From assembly GCA_029564115.1 (NCBI GenBank), contig JAKQQP010000399.1:1-64000 (forward strand): a stretch of 64,000 nucleotides of DNA, written 5' to 3'. This DNA is from Candidatus Rifleibacteriota bacterium. Lineage in GTDB: Bacteria; Riflebacteria; Ozemobacteria; Ozemobacterales; Ozemobacteraceae. Every line of letters begins with the position of its first letter. Within the stretch, counting starts at the first letter, position 1. A program made the translations under genes and the position numbers. Positions 37,376 through 45,996 of this stretch are shown here, piece after piece. The notes beneath the pieces were generated by a model. That model had not been told where the DNA came from. It saw nothing but the letters and a program-made list of their open reading frames with translations, and searched no databases.

Positions 37376-37529
37376 AAATCCTCCCCGACAGCATGGAAAA
37401 TTATAATCATTTTTTGCAAAATTTGCCAAAAATCGCCCAAAATTTCTTCAGAATCGACTTTGACAAGCAGTCGGCCACGCGCTAAATTCCGCGACACCCT
37501 GAATCTGGAGCTGCCTATAGCAAAACCAT

Positions 37530-38108
37530 ATGATATCGCTTTATCACAAAGTTCAAAAAATCGAAACCCTGCAAAAAACCATCGATAAAGATACAAAGTC
37601 CTTTAAACGCCACACCTGCATAGACTGCGAAAATCATTGTTCTGAATGCTGCCGGTATCATGACGTAAACGCCAGCCCTCTCGAATTTTTGCCATTCGCA
37701 TGGCACGCCTACAAACTCGGCATGCTCGACCACTGGTTCGACGAGCTCGAAAAACATGAACAACCACAGTGCATTTTCAGCAGAACTGAAGAAAACAACT
37801 GGGGCTGCCGCATATACCCAGTCAGAGGTCTTATCTGCCGCCTCTTCGGCTTTTCGGCCACCACCGACAAAAATGGGCGCCCCGTCTTCGCGGCCTGCCG
37901 CAAACTCAAGCTCAACCAACCTGAAACCGCGAGCAAAGCCGGCCTTTACGTCATGCAGGGCGGCAAAATACCAGTCATGTCAAATTACTACCGCCGGCTT
38001 GCGGCAATCGACCCCGCTCTCGGCAACCAGTTCATGCCCATAAATCTGGCCATCAAAAAAGCGCTCGAAATGGTTTATTTCAATCTGCATTACCGCGAAT
38101 CGGCCTGA
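37530..38108 (+). CDS. YkgJ-family cysteine-cluster protein
   Basis: 192 residues with the YkgJ/UPF0153 pattern: CIDCENHCSECCRY (about 31-44), a later CIFSRTEENNWGCRIYPVRGLICRLFGF (parts about 81-108, where the CRIYPxRPxxCR-like motif is diagnostic) and FAAC. The conserved cysteines probably bind zinc or an iron-sulfur cluster. The molecular role of this widespread family is unknown. Cytoplasmic; divergent from the ferritin-like operon and convergent with the pseudopilin operon. Confidence 0.88.
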   Translation: MISLYHKVQKIETLQKTIDKDTKSFKRHTCIDCENHCSECCRYHDVNASPLEFLPFAWHAYKLGMLDHWFDELEKHEQPQCIFSRTEENNWGCRIYPVRGLICRLFGFSATTDKNGRPVFAACRKLKLNQPETASKAGLYVMQGGKIPVMSNYYRRLAAIDPALGNQFMPINLAIKKALEMVYFNLHYRESA

Positions 38109-38129
38109 TAGTCAGGCAATCAACACAGG

Positions 38130-38669
38130 TTACAGAGCCGAAATATTGCGACAGAGAATCAGGCGCTTCATTTTGAATTCTTCTGTACTGCCAAGTTTTT
38201 TGGGGCTGGCAACCGACAGTTCAACCCACATACCCGCTTTTGCCTCGCTTCCAGGGGCAGAATCGAAGGTAACATGCCTGAAAGCCAGCTTAACATCGAG
38301 CCCCTTGCAATAAAGATATTTCTGGTCATCACTGCCGGCATCGAGTTTGCGCTCGATACCGCCGGGCAGCAGGTTGTAAATTATGGTACCCTCGCCCTCG
38401 GGGGTAAGTATTTTCCAGCGGGCAACCTTGTCTGAAACACCAGGCGCGGGGTCGAGCAGATCAACCGAACGCAGCAGGTCATACTCTATCTGCGACATCA
38501 GTATGGCTGCCGATTCCATATTCGTCAAATGCGCCATACCCTTTTTTGAACCGCGCATACCCGCGCCAAAAAGGTTCATTACCGCCGCCAGAAGCAGGCT
38601 GACAATAAAAACACCTATGGTGACCTCGATCAGGGTAACGCCATCCCGGCGGCAGTTCAATCGACTCAT
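38130..38669 (-). CDS. Prepilin-type protein, GspJ/PulJ-like pseudopilin
   Basis: 179 residues with a prepilin peptidase site RRDG/VTLIEV (cut after residue 10, Glu at +5) followed by a hydrophobic helix (VSLLLAAVMNLFGA) and a beta-rich C-terminal domain. Last gene of a six-gene minus-strand operon (43451 to 38130); start overlaps the previous stop as ATGA. GspI/GspJ/GspK form the tip of a type II secretion pseudopilus, and the order here (K-, I-, J-like in transcription) supports such a tip complex. The C-terminal domain is too divergent for a sure J assignment. Confidence 0.8.
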   Translation of the reverse strand: MSRLNCRRDGVTLIEVTIGVFIVSLLLAAVMNLFGAGMRGSKKGMAHLTNMESAAILMSQIEYDLLRSVDLLDPAPGVSDKVARWKILTPEGEGTIIYNLLPGGIERKLDAGSDDQKYLYCKGLDVKLAFRHVTFDSAPGSEAKAGMWVELSVASPKKLGSTEEFKMKRLILCRNISAL

Positions 38670-39109
38670 TGCGACACCATCCCGGCAATTTTGATCTCGC
38701 GGACAGACTCGTTAGCCTGCTTCCACCCGACCCTGACCGTTAAAATCTTGTAAGAATGCGGCCAGTCAGAGGGCTTTTGCTCGTTAACCTCGATAGTGCG
38801 TGTAAAAAGATCTTCTTCCATGCCCAGATCGAGAGCACTGCCATTAGCAGTTGCCGTCAGCTCTTTGACCGTTCTGGCCGGGCCGGCGTTGAGAAAAGCG
38901 TGGTTATAGGGAAGCGAGTAGGCGTAAGCCAGCAGGTTCGTCGCGTGCTGCTGCGCCAGAATATCGTTGCGGTTCTGCACCGTGCCGGTACTGCTCTGAT
39001 TCAGCAAAGTAAAAATAGGGGTAATGAGGGCACCGAGCAGAATGACGGCAAAAAGAATTTCGACGAACGAAAAACCTCTGAACAGATAAAGCTGTGATTT
39101 ATGCATCAT
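38666..39109 (-). CDS. Prepilin-type protein, GspI-like pseudopilin
   Basis: 147 residues from the ATG one base after the upstream stop (TGA-A-ATG), a coupled start. Prepilin motif FRG/FSFVEILFAVILLG: Phe at +1, Glu at +5, then a long hydrophobic helix. The globular part is short and beta-rich, the size of a GspI minor pseudopilin or PilV-like minor pilin. It is flanked by the GspK-like and GspJ-like genes of the same operon. Confidence 0.8.
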   Translation of the reverse strand: MMHKSQLYLFRGFSFVEILFAVILLGALITPIFTLLNQSSTGTVQNRNDILAQQHATNLLAYAYSLPYNHAFLNAGPARTVKELTATANGSALDLGMEEDLFTRTIEVNEQKPSDWPHSYKILTVRVGWKQANESVREIKIAGMVSQ

Positions 39110-39110
39110 T

Positions 39111-41183
39111 TCAGTCAACCAGTTGTGGTAATTCTTTGAGATCGAACATCAGAAGGCTCTTTTCAGAACCCTCTTCACCGCTCTGATTGGGCAGAGCTGC
39201 CAGTTTGCGAGGATACACAATTTCAACGCCACGGGCGGCAGAGTTATTGAGACTGCCTTTGGCAATGGTTCGCATTGCGATGTTGCCGTTGACTCTAACG
39301 ACATTTGTGCCGCTGTTACCGGGAAATTTTACCTGCCCAACGTCAGAAGCACTGCCGCAGGCGGTTAAAGAAAGGTCGATTTCGCCACTGAGCGAACTGT
39401 CGACTGTGATATTGCCGTTCAAAGCGACCAAATTCAGAATAAAATTGCCGCCATCGGCTTTCACCGGGGCACGAACTTCGATATTGCCCTGTTCAAGTAC
39501 AATACCGCCATGACTCATCAGGCGCAAAGAGCTGTCGAACACCAGAGTACCTTTGGCTTTAACATACACCCAGCCATTCAGATCGAGCTTGTCTTTGAGC
39601 AACAGACCCCGCTGTTCGAGAGCCGTCAGAACCTTCTGGCCGTTCGCCAGCTCGATACTGTGGATACTGCGGTTTCCGGGGATCATCAGGCGCTCTTTGC
39701 TCAAAAAATCGGCCATTTTTTTAAGATCACCGACTCCCGAAAAAATACCATCGTAGGGCGCCGGAATCTTATGGGCCAGCCCGGCACTGACAGCTTTACC
39801 GGCGGCAAAAGAAGCGAGAGGGTCGCTCGATGGAATAGCGCCCGTATCGAGAGGATGCGGTGCCTTGAAATTGGTGATTATATAAGCGAGAGAGCGATTG
39901 TAGGGCTGCTCGATGAGGCAGCTGGCATAATCGGTGTTGTAGGTACCGCGGTTCAGGGTGCCAGAAACCTTCTGATATTCACTCATAAAATAGGAAATAT
40001 CGAATACTTCACTCTCACCGCTGGTGTAATCGGCAAACTTATCATCACTGTTCACATAGGGTAGCGGCCCGAAGTTTTCGCTGCTTTCGCGATAAGCTCT
40101 GGCGCAAAGCGTGCGGGCCATCACTTCACCGAAAACAAGCGTCGGGGACTTTTCCTGATCGGTGCCGTTCAGACGAAAAATAGAATTGGTCTTTGACATG
40201 GCGTCATAGCCGTCTTTGATCAACTCCCACCAGAAAATATTGGCATCATCGCTGAGATCGTTGCACAAACCTGTTTCCCAGTTCAGAAGGGCCATTGGGC
40301 CAAGAAAGGCGGTTGTGTAAAGCCCGTCACCGCGTCCTTCGGCAAACAGATGAAAACCTTCGCCATATTTGCCGGGTTCGTTCCAGCCGCGGGCAATGTT
40401 CAGGTTGAGACGGCCGCCACCAAGATAAACCAGACCACGCCCCGAGCCAATGATATTGGCAAAGCGTTCTGGAAATTTTTCGTCGCCGCTGCCATTGTCG
40501 AGAACCCAGGGCCTGAAATTGGAAGAGGGAACCAGATTGCCCTGCGAGTTGGTTTCGACCTTGTTGAAGCGGTCAGGGCCTTCACCGGCAACGGCATCTT
40601 CGACATAAAGACTGAAGCGCGAAAGAACCGGAACCAGATTGGCGGTCACCTTCACTCTGGTCGAATAGAGGTAATCTTCTTTAATCAGCTCATTTGAGGC
40701 GGGTGCCCGGTAAGAAACGACAATCGGAATACGAAGAGTGCCGATTTTTTCGCGGGGGTATGCGGCGATACAAGGCTGAAAATCGGCTTTGCGCAACGAC
40801 CACTTTATATCGTAAGAGAGGTCACGCAACTCACTGCTGGCAGCGATCAGCTTGTCAACAAGCCCTTTCGCCGGCTGAACAAAAATAATTTTTTCAGATG
40901 CTTCTTTGTCCATGGCTGAGAGTGGCAGAGCAAGCTTTTCGACAAGCTTGCTGGAAAGGTTTTTGATATCTTTCTGTCTGAGCTGATGACTGGCAAGAGT
41001 TGCCAGCGCGGCGGAGAACTCCCGCGCCAGCAATACCTTGTTCAGTTTTTTGGTAGAATACTGCCGGTTGGTAGAATATTTCAAAAAAGCGCTGAAAGCG
41101 ACCAGCAGGGCCAGAAATATCCCGGCAATAACTACGGCTACGCTGCCTCGACGGCAGCGCAGCTCTGTCAGCATTTTTTGCAT
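39111..41183 (-). CDS. Very large GspK/PilX-like pseudopilin-tip protein with beta-helix-like C-terminus
   Basis: 690 residues, about twice the usual GspK length. The N-terminus CRRG/SVAVVIAGIFLALLVAF has the prepilin Gly and hydrophobic helix but no Glu at +5, as expected for GspK, which caps the pseudopilus tip. The body (about 100-520) contains no motif I can name. The C-terminal 150 residues (about 540-690) have short beta-strand repeats with Asn/Gly turns (GGIVLEQGNIEVRAPV, LVALNGNITVDSSL, VVRVNGNIAMRTI), like a small beta-helix or filament-like fold. It probably sits at the fibre tip as an adhesin or cargo-recognition part (inference). Confidence 0.72.
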   Translation of the reverse strand: MQKMLTELRCRRGSVAVVIAGIFLALLVAFSAFLKYSTNRQYSTKKLNKVLLAREFSAALATLASHQLRQKDIKNLSSKLVEKLALPLSAMDKEASEKIIFVQPAKGLVDKLIAASSELRDLSYDIKWSLRKADFQPCIAAYPREKIGTLRIPIVVSYRAPASNELIKEDYLYSTRVKVTANLVPVLSRFSLYVEDAVAGEGPDRFNKVETNSQGNLVPSSNFRPWVLDNGSGDEKFPERFANIIGSGRGLVYLGGGRLNLNIARGWNEPGKYGEGFHLFAEGRGDGLYTTAFLGPMALLNWETGLCNDLSDDANIFWWELIKDGYDAMSKTNSIFRLNGTDQEKSPTLVFGEVMARTLCARAYRESSENFGPLPYVNSDDKFADYTSGESEVFDISYFMSEYQKVSGTLNRGTYNTDYASCLIEQPYNRSLAYIITNFKAPHPLDTGAIPSSDPLASFAAGKAVSAGLAHKIPAPYDGIFSGVGDLKKMADFLSKERLMIPGNRSIHSIELANGQKVLTALEQRGLLLKDKLDLNGWVYVKAKGTLVFDSSLRLMSHGGIVLEQGNIEVRAPVKADGGNFILNLVALNGNITVDSSLSGEIDLSLTACGSASDVGQVKFPGNSGTNVVRVNGNIAMRTIAKGSLNNSAARGVEIVYPRKLAALPNQSGEEGSEKSLLMFDLKELPQLVD

Positions 41184-41206
41184 ATCAGGACTCGTCAGTC
41201 ATAGTG

Positions 41207-41560
41207 CTACCTTGTCGAAGGGTCGACATTCTGCAGCGTTGGCAGAAACCTTTTGGTGGCTTCCTTGTCGGCCTTCGGGTCATCGATTTCGGTCGATTCG
41301 GTAACTTTTATGTAGGCAGAATGAACAAAAACCCCGCTCTGCGAACCCACGTTAACTTTATACCAGTTACCGCTGATCCCGACAATCTGAACCTGAGTAC
41401 CCTGAGAAATAGTCGTCAGAATCGAGTAACTTGTGCCAGGGCCGGTTCGAACGTTGAGCGCCACCGCCGTGACTTCGCCTTTCGAAGGCATGCGGTAAGC
41501 AAAAGAGGCCCCCGTCACGAAGACGCAGGCCAGAATGATCAGGGCAATACGCTTAATCAT
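41207..41560 (-). CDS. Exported single SH3b-domain protein
   Basis: 117 residues: signal peptide (1-21, ASFA) and one bacterial SH3 domain (about 29-90) with the family core ALNVRTGPGTSYSILTTI, GTQVQIVGISGNWYKVNV and a charged tail. SH3b domains bind peptidoglycan stem peptides or other ligands. A ribosome site (AAGGGGAAAG) precedes the ATG. It sits 23 nt before the GspK-like gene and 17 nt after the beta-propeller gene, which ties cell-wall binding to the pseudopilus operon. Confidence 0.85.
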   Translation of the reverse strand: MIKRIALIILACVFVTGASFAYRMPSKGEVTAVALNVRTGPGTSYSILTTISQGTQVQIVGISGNWYKVNVGSQSGVFVHSAYIKVTESTEIDDPKADKEATKRFLPTLQNVDPSTR

Positions 41561-41577
41561 TGTCTTTCCCCTTTATT

Positions 41578-42564
41578 TCAGGGCAAACTGGTCGGAACCA
41601 CACTGAAGCTTCCTTCAGGAGCCTTATTATAATCTGCAACTCCGAGCCAGACTTCTGCAAAGCCCTGGTGATCGATAAAACGATTCATGGCAATCGGCGG
41701 AACAATCTCGCCGGAAGCCTTGACTTTGCCGTCAAAACCCACTCTGACGACAACGAACTTGCCGGCATAGCCGGTGTCCGGGGTAAAAGTGATAACCGCT
41801 TCTTCTTTGGCTTCGTCAACCCACCACAGTTCAGGGTTCAGATGGCCGGGCAGATCGAGCTCTATTTCGCGTTCGATGTCGCCGGCCAGATTTTGCAGAA
41901 CAAGGTAAGAACGGCTGTTTTCTGATTCGAAGAACATGCGATAAAGTTTATCTTCGGCACCAACAGCGAAGCCAGACCATTCCCAGTTGGTTTCGGCCAT
42001 GAGCTTGCCTTCGGCATCGAAAACAACAATGCTTTGTGCACCCTTGTCTCCGACAAAGATGTGGCCGTTCCGGCCCACTTCAACGCGATAAGGCTGCACC
42101 AGCTTTTCGTTTTTGATTTCGCCAAGCTTTGTGCCGTCGACGGCGTAATTCATCAGTTTGTTCTGCATCAGATCGACGAACCAGAAAGAGGTCAGGCGGC
42201 CTTCAGCATCGTAAACAGGCGCGAAATCTTCGATCATCACTTCGAGGTTCGGTACATTTGTAGCCACGTCTGCCGGCAACACGACTGGCGGCGAAGCCAA
42301 CAGCGAGAATTCACCTGCGAGGCCCTTTTCTTTGTTGAGCTTCAAAAGTTTGCCACCGGTGCTGTCGACTACCCAGACATGGTCATCGGCCAGTCTGAAA
42401 GATTTTGGCCCCAACGGAACCGGTTCTTCAATGCCAGGGTAATTGTTGCCGTTGATATAACCGACTTTGCCGGCGCCGTCACCGTAAGGAAGAGCAACCT
42501 GAGCTGAGGCTGCCAGAGCTGTAAACGAAAACATGCATGCAAGAATGTAAGAACCGACTCTCAT
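41578..42564 (-). CDS. Exported NHL-like beta-propeller protein
   Basis: 328 residues, signal peptide (1-21, ASAQ). The rest consists of repeated blade-like units of about 45 residues with alternating strands (DDHVWVVDSTGGKLLKLNKE, RLTSFWFVDLMQNKLMNYAVDG, GHIFVGDKGAQSIVVFDAEG, KLYRMFFESE, KFVVVRVGFDGKV). This is typical of NHL/six-bladed propellers used for protein or ligand binding outside the cytoplasm. No enzyme residues are evident. Third-from-last in a compact operon between an SH3b-hydrolase and an SH3b protein. Confidence 0.75.
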   Translation of the reverse strand: MRVGSYILACMFSFTALAASAQVALPYGDGAGKVGYINGNNYPGIEEPVPLGPKSFRLADDHVWVVDSTGGKLLKLNKEKGLAGEFSLLASPPVVLPADVATNVPNLEVMIEDFAPVYDAEGRLTSFWFVDLMQNKLMNYAVDGTKLGEIKNEKLVQPYRVEVGRNGHIFVGDKGAQSIVVFDAEGKLMAETNWEWSGFAVGAEDKLYRMFFESENSRSYLVLQNLAGDIEREIELDLPGHLNPELWWVDEAKEEAVITFTPDTGYAGKFVVVRVGFDGKVKASGEIVPPIAMNRFIDHQGFAEVWLGVADYNKAPEGSFSVVPTSLP

Positions 42565-42590
42565 TCTCTAATAACCTTTCTTTGCTTATA

Positions 42591-43451
42591 TCAGACTTTG
42601 CGCAGAACTCTGCAGACCGGCGAATAGTTGGCTGAGTGTAGAGAAGGGCGTTTGATGGACGAGGAATTACTCATAGCCTGAGCAGTATTGCCGCTGGTCA
42701 TGATGATACCGATGTGAGTGTCGTTATCCATGACGCCGTCACCGGTGCGGTCGTATGTTTTCCAGGTGATGACGTCGCCAGCGCGATACGGTGGTACTCT
42801 GACTTCCTGCCAGCCGAGTTTTTTGAGCTGTGGGATAGTATTGAGAACGGCAAGTTGAATACCGGTTTTAACGCCGGCAGCCATCAAAGCGGTAGTAACG
42901 ACCTGGGCGCAGCCAAGTGAACCGCCCTGAGTCAGGGGATGATATGGGAACGAGCGCGGAGTCTGGTATTTGGTTACCAGATTGCGGGCGGCGGCGACGA
43001 CCTTGGAAGCTGTGCTGCCAGAACCCGGAACATCGAGAATCGGAGTTGAACCACCGGTTGAGGCGACGGGCGGGTTGCTGTTCTTCGAAGAAGAAACGTA
43101 TCTTGAATGGATAAAGCGGGTCTGGCCATTGTGCGAAATTTTATACCAGTCGCCGCTGCGCCCGATAATTTTAACCTTGTCATTATTATGGAACCAGCCA
43201 ACGATCTTGCCCCACGGGCCGGTTCTTATGTTCAGAGAAGTATTGACCTTGACGTAGGCGTCGCCCTCGGGCAGCACTGCCCCACCGGCGGTAGAAGCCT
43301 TTTCGTCAGCTTTTGAACTGCTGGCGGCAGCCTGTGATGAACCCTTATCGCCGGCCTGGTGGCCTTTGAGGGTTTCATTGAAGTTCATCGCCATGAGCGA
43401 ACCACCAAAAAGTACAAGAACGATGCAACTCAAAATTTTCGCTTTCCTCAT
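42591..43451 (-). CDS. Exported SH3b plus NlpC/P60/CHAP-like cysteine hydrolase
   Basis: 286 residues from the ATG at 43451 (GGAG site). Signal peptide (1-21), Ser/Ala/Lys-rich linker (about 30-60), SH3b domain (about 64-122; TSLNIRTGPWGKIVGW, GDWYKISHNGQTRFIHSRYV) and a papain-like domain (about 155-286). The probable nucleophile Cys is in GSLGCAQVVTTALMAAGV and the His in NDTHIGIIM, in the classical Cys-before-His order. The arrangement resembles NlpC/P60 or CHAP peptidoglycan hydrolases. It is the first gene of the six-gene pseudopilin operon, so wall opening for the fibre is a reasonable role (inference). Confidence 0.78.
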   Translation of the reverse strand: MRKAKILSCIVLVLFGGSLMAMNFNETLKGHQAGDKGSSQAAASSSKADEKASTAGGAVLPEGDAYVKVNTSLNIRTGPWGKIVGWFHNNDKVKIIGRSGDWYKISHNGQTRFIHSRYVSSSKNSNPPVASTGGSTPILDVPGSGSTASKVVAAARNLVTKYQTPRSFPYHPLTQGGSLGCAQVVTTALMAAGVKTGIQLAVLNTIPQLKKLGWQEVRVPPYRAGDVITWKTYDRTGDGVMDNDTHIGIIMTSGNTAQAMSNSSSIKRPSLHSANYSPVCRVLRKV

Positions 43452-43590
43452 AATCTCTGCTCCTTGTCGGGCTATTGTTTTCGCAAGAAAAAGCCAAAAC
43501 CCGCAGCTATAACAGACAGACAGGGATCTGGTCATTTAACTCACAAACATTATACCGCAATCCGACAACAAAAGTTTTTAATTCGTACAT

Positions 43591-43619
43591 TTATCAGAAA
43601 AAAGCGGACTTAATATAAA
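43591..43619 (+). promoter_or_regulatory. Candidate promoter of the short unit at 43631
   Basis: TTATCA (43591-43596), 17-nt spacer, TATAAA (43614-43619); expected transcription start near 43626. It is 140 bp upstream of, and divergent from, the pseudopilin operon start. Confidence 0.45.
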
Positions 43620-43630
43620 CAAGTCAGGCC

Positions 43631-43750
43631 ATGACAAAAAAGTTTTACACCAGCCTGCATTTTTTTTGTTTTTTGGGGCTGGCAGGTGATTGGCGAAAGG
43701 TGTGGGCGCTTTTGCTTGTCTGTTTATGTCTGTTTGTGCCTGAAAAATAA
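43631..43750 (+). CDS. Candidate 39-residue hydrophobic peptide
   Basis: ATG at 43631 to TAA at 43748-43750 gives 39 residues beginning MTKKFYTSLHFFCFLGLAGD, ending in a Leu/Val/Cys-rich membrane stretch (ALLLVCLCLFV) and PEK. The size and single hydrophobic span with charged ends resemble small membrane proteins, including type I toxins, but could also be chance in an AT-rich gap. In favour: a -10/-35 pair just upstream, AGG 6 nt before the ATG, and a hairpin plus terminator directly after the stop. No antisense RNA or homologue is visible. Confidence 0.4.
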   Translation: MTKKFYTSLHFFCFLGLAGDWRKVWALLLVCLCLFVPEK

Positions 43751-43843
43751 TGGTAAAGAAAACATCATTTTCGTTCGACAGGGTTTATGGATTTGTTTGC
43801 CTCCTTATTTTTCAGGTCCGGGAATAACCCGGGCTTTTTTTTT
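43739..43843 (+). terminator. Long hairpin followed by an intrinsic terminator
   Basis: CCTGAAAAATAA (43739-43750) is the perfect complement of TTATTTTTCAGG (43805-43816), enclosing 54 nt. A second stem GTCCGGG/CCCGGGC (43816-43822 and 43828-43834) with a nine-T run (43835-43843) ends the transcript. The first arm contains the stop codon of the 39-residue frame. The whole could be a structured 3-prime UTR or a short non-coding RNA. Bases 43844-43950 show nothing further. Confidence 0.65.
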
Positions 43844-43950
43844 GCACGAAAAGCGGCTGTTTCATGGCAGAGCATAAAATCTTTCGAATTCACGACCGGC
43901 GGTCGATAAATAATCTGATCTGAAACTTATCACCCTGGAAGTAAAACTAA

Positions 43951-45006
43951 ATGGAAAAGACCTCTCTGGATTTTTTACTCGAACTGCTCTCGACTCCCTC
44001 GCCATCAGGTGCTGAATATCGCCTGCAGCGCGTATGGCTGGATTACGTAAAAAAATTCGCGAAAGTGACCACTGACCACTCAGGCAACGCCATCGGCATA
44101 CTCAACCCCGATGCCCAATTTAAAGTTCTGCTGGCAGGCCACAGCGATGAAATCGGCATGATGGTCAACCGCATCGACGATAAAGGCTTCGTTTATTTCA
44201 GCCAGTCTGGCGGCATCAACCCATTGCTTCTGCCCGGACTTAAAGTCGAAATACTCGGCTATAAAGGCAAAACAATCAATGGAGTAGTTGGCTTCAACCG
44301 AAAAAGTGACGGTGATGCCCCGCCCAAAACCAAATGCAGCGACTTTTTTATCGACTGCGGCTTCAGTTCGGGCGAAGAACTGAAAAAACACATACGCGTC
44401 GGCGATTACATTCTTTATCGCAGCGATCCTGAAATTTTGAACGGCGACCGCGTTGTCTGCAAGGGTCTCGACAACAAAACGGGCGCATTCATCGTGGCGG
44501 AAATTCTTAAAAAGTTGAGCAAACGCAAGCTGAAAGTAGCCGTGTATGCCGTAAGCACTACCGGTGAAGAAACCAACATGCGCGGCGCTCACTGTGCTGG
44601 AGCCATGATCAAGCCCGATATGGGCATAGCCTGTGACGTGACTTTCAACACTGACACACCGGGTGAAGAAAATAAATCGGCTGAAGTAAGCCTGGGCAAA
44701 GGCCCGGCCCTTTCGATCGGCAGCCCGATCAACATCAGAATCAACGAGCTGATCGAAAAAGCTGCCAGAAAGCTGAAAATGCAGATTCAGCTCGAGCTGA
44801 CACCGGCAAGAACCAGCACCGATGCCGACAAAATCATGTTCAGCGGCGAAGGCGTGCCTGTATCTCTGGTTTCACTGCCGCTACGCTACATGCATTCGCC
44901 GGTTGAAATGGGCTCGCTCACCGACATGCAGCAGATAATCGATCTGCTGGTCGAAACCATCGCCGGCCTGAGCGGCAAAGAAGACCTGCGCCCGGTTCTG
45001 CCCTGA
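43951..45006 (+). CDS. M42-family metallo-aminopeptidase
   Basis: 351 residues, normal for M42/TET aminopeptidases. Metal and catalytic residues are in AGHSDEIGMMVNRI (His ligand and Asp), KGLDNKTGAF (bridging Asp), STTGEETNMRGAHCAG (catalytic Glu and metal Glu), ACDVTFNTDTP (Asp) and HSPVEMGS (C-terminal His). It forms large tetrahedral cytoplasmic complexes that remove N-terminal residues from peptides. It stands alone; the next gene begins 162 bp downstream after an interval with no convincing terminator. Confidence 0.92.
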   Translation: MEKTSLDFLLELLSTPSPSGAEYRLQRVWLDYVKKFAKVTTDHSGNAIGILNPDAQFKVLLAGHSDEIGMMVNRIDDKGFVYFSQSGGINPLLLPGLKVEILGYKGKTINGVVGFNRKSDGDAPPKTKCSDFFIDCGFSSGEELKKHIRVGDYILYRSDPEILNGDRVVCKGLDNKTGAFIVAEILKKLSKRKLKVAVYAVSTTGEETNMRGAHCAGAMIKPDMGIACDVTFNTDTPGEENKSAEVSLGKGPALSIGSPINIRINELIEKAARKLKMQIQLELTPARTSTDADKIMFSGEGVPVSLVSLPLRYMHSPVEMGSLTDMQQIIDLLVETIAGLSGKEDLRPVLP

Positions 45007-45168
45007 ACTGACGACACAACGCCAGCGCAAGGTCCGCCTGCCGGCACTGCACGAAGCAGTCGGCAGGCGGTGCTTTTTCCGGCCAGGCGAGGTTGAACGA
45101 CAATTTATTTTGTCTGATTCTGCAAAAGCCTGGAAAGCAAATCAAAGGTTGAGATATAATCAATTTTC

Positions 45169-45996
45169 ATGGAAGCTCTGAAAAAATTCCTGCAACTTCT
45201 GGGGATAATAAAAGATATCAGAATCAAAGAACTGCGCGATGGCGCGGCTGCCTGCGCCGTCTGTTCCTCGACAGAACTGCAGACATGGCACGATTTTACG
45301 GCTCTCATCGATCTGCTCGTCGCAGCCCCCGAACACCCGGCCCGCCTGAAGCTTCACGAGATGATCGCAATAAATTCCGGGCTGCTCACCGAGAGACTGG
45401 CTTTTTTCAAAAAACTCTCAGAGTCCAGGCACGATTGGACCGAAATTCTTCGTTTCGCCGAACTGCCGATTCTCTTCAATCACCTGACTTTCGAACGGCT
45501 GAATGCTGAGTTCGCCAGTGCCGGCTCAGTCGATGAGCAGATCAATATCATCGACAGCTCTTTCCAGACCGCTGACCCGACCCATGTTGAAATGCTTTTT
45601 CTGCTGGTGGAGGGAAGCATAGAGCGTTACCCGGAGCCGCAGACAAGCCGGGCAAAAGAACTGGTCAGGCGCGAAAAAGCCGCAAGGCACAAACTAAGTG
45701 AGCTGCTCAGTGGTGAAATGAATGATGAGCTTCGCTGGTGGCTGATCAGAACAATAAACAGTTCTTCCGGCACTGCCCAGGCCTTTCTTGAACTCATCGC
45801 CAGAAATCGCAAAGACGATCGTCTGCAGTGCATGCTGTTGCCCAGGCTTCTTAAAATCGGCTTTGAGTGGGCAGAAAAATTCGGCGGGCAAACGCTTGAA
45901 GAGACTGAATCGATGCAGTCGCACATGTTTGCAAACCGGCTGTGCCGGCTGATAGAACTAACCGATACATCGGCACCGAAAGTCACACACAACTGA
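45169..45996 (+). CDS. Helical protein of unknown function, possibly from a leaderless mRNA
   Basis: 275 residues, mostly amphipathic helices (EDLL/LLKK-type patterns) resembling HEAT/ARM-like repeats, with one CxxC-like pair (CAVCSS near 29). No family recognised. A TATAAT (45155-45160) ends 8 bp before the ATG and no ribosome site is present, so translation may start at or next to the transcript 5-prime end. The gene converges with the phosphatase operon and overlaps the end of B2 by 14 bp. Confidence 0.7.
   Translation: MEALKKFLQLLGIIKDIRIKELRDGAAACAVCSSTELQTWHDFTALIDLLVAAPEHPARLKLHEMIAINSGLLTERLAFFKKLSESRHDWTEILRFAELPILFNHLTFERLNAEFASAGSVDEQINIIDSSFQTADPTHVEMLFLLVEGSIERYPEPQTSRAKELVRREKAARHKLSELLSGEMNDELRWWLIRTINSSSGTAQAFLELIARNRKDDRLQCMLLPRLLKIGFEWAEKFGGQTLEETESMQSHMFANRLCRLIELTDTSAPKVTHN

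Noticed and set aside
43811..43826. CAGGTCCGGGAA resembling the SRP RNA loop
   Set aside because: The conserved GGAAGGAAGCAGCC part is absent and the sequence is the stem of a terminator.
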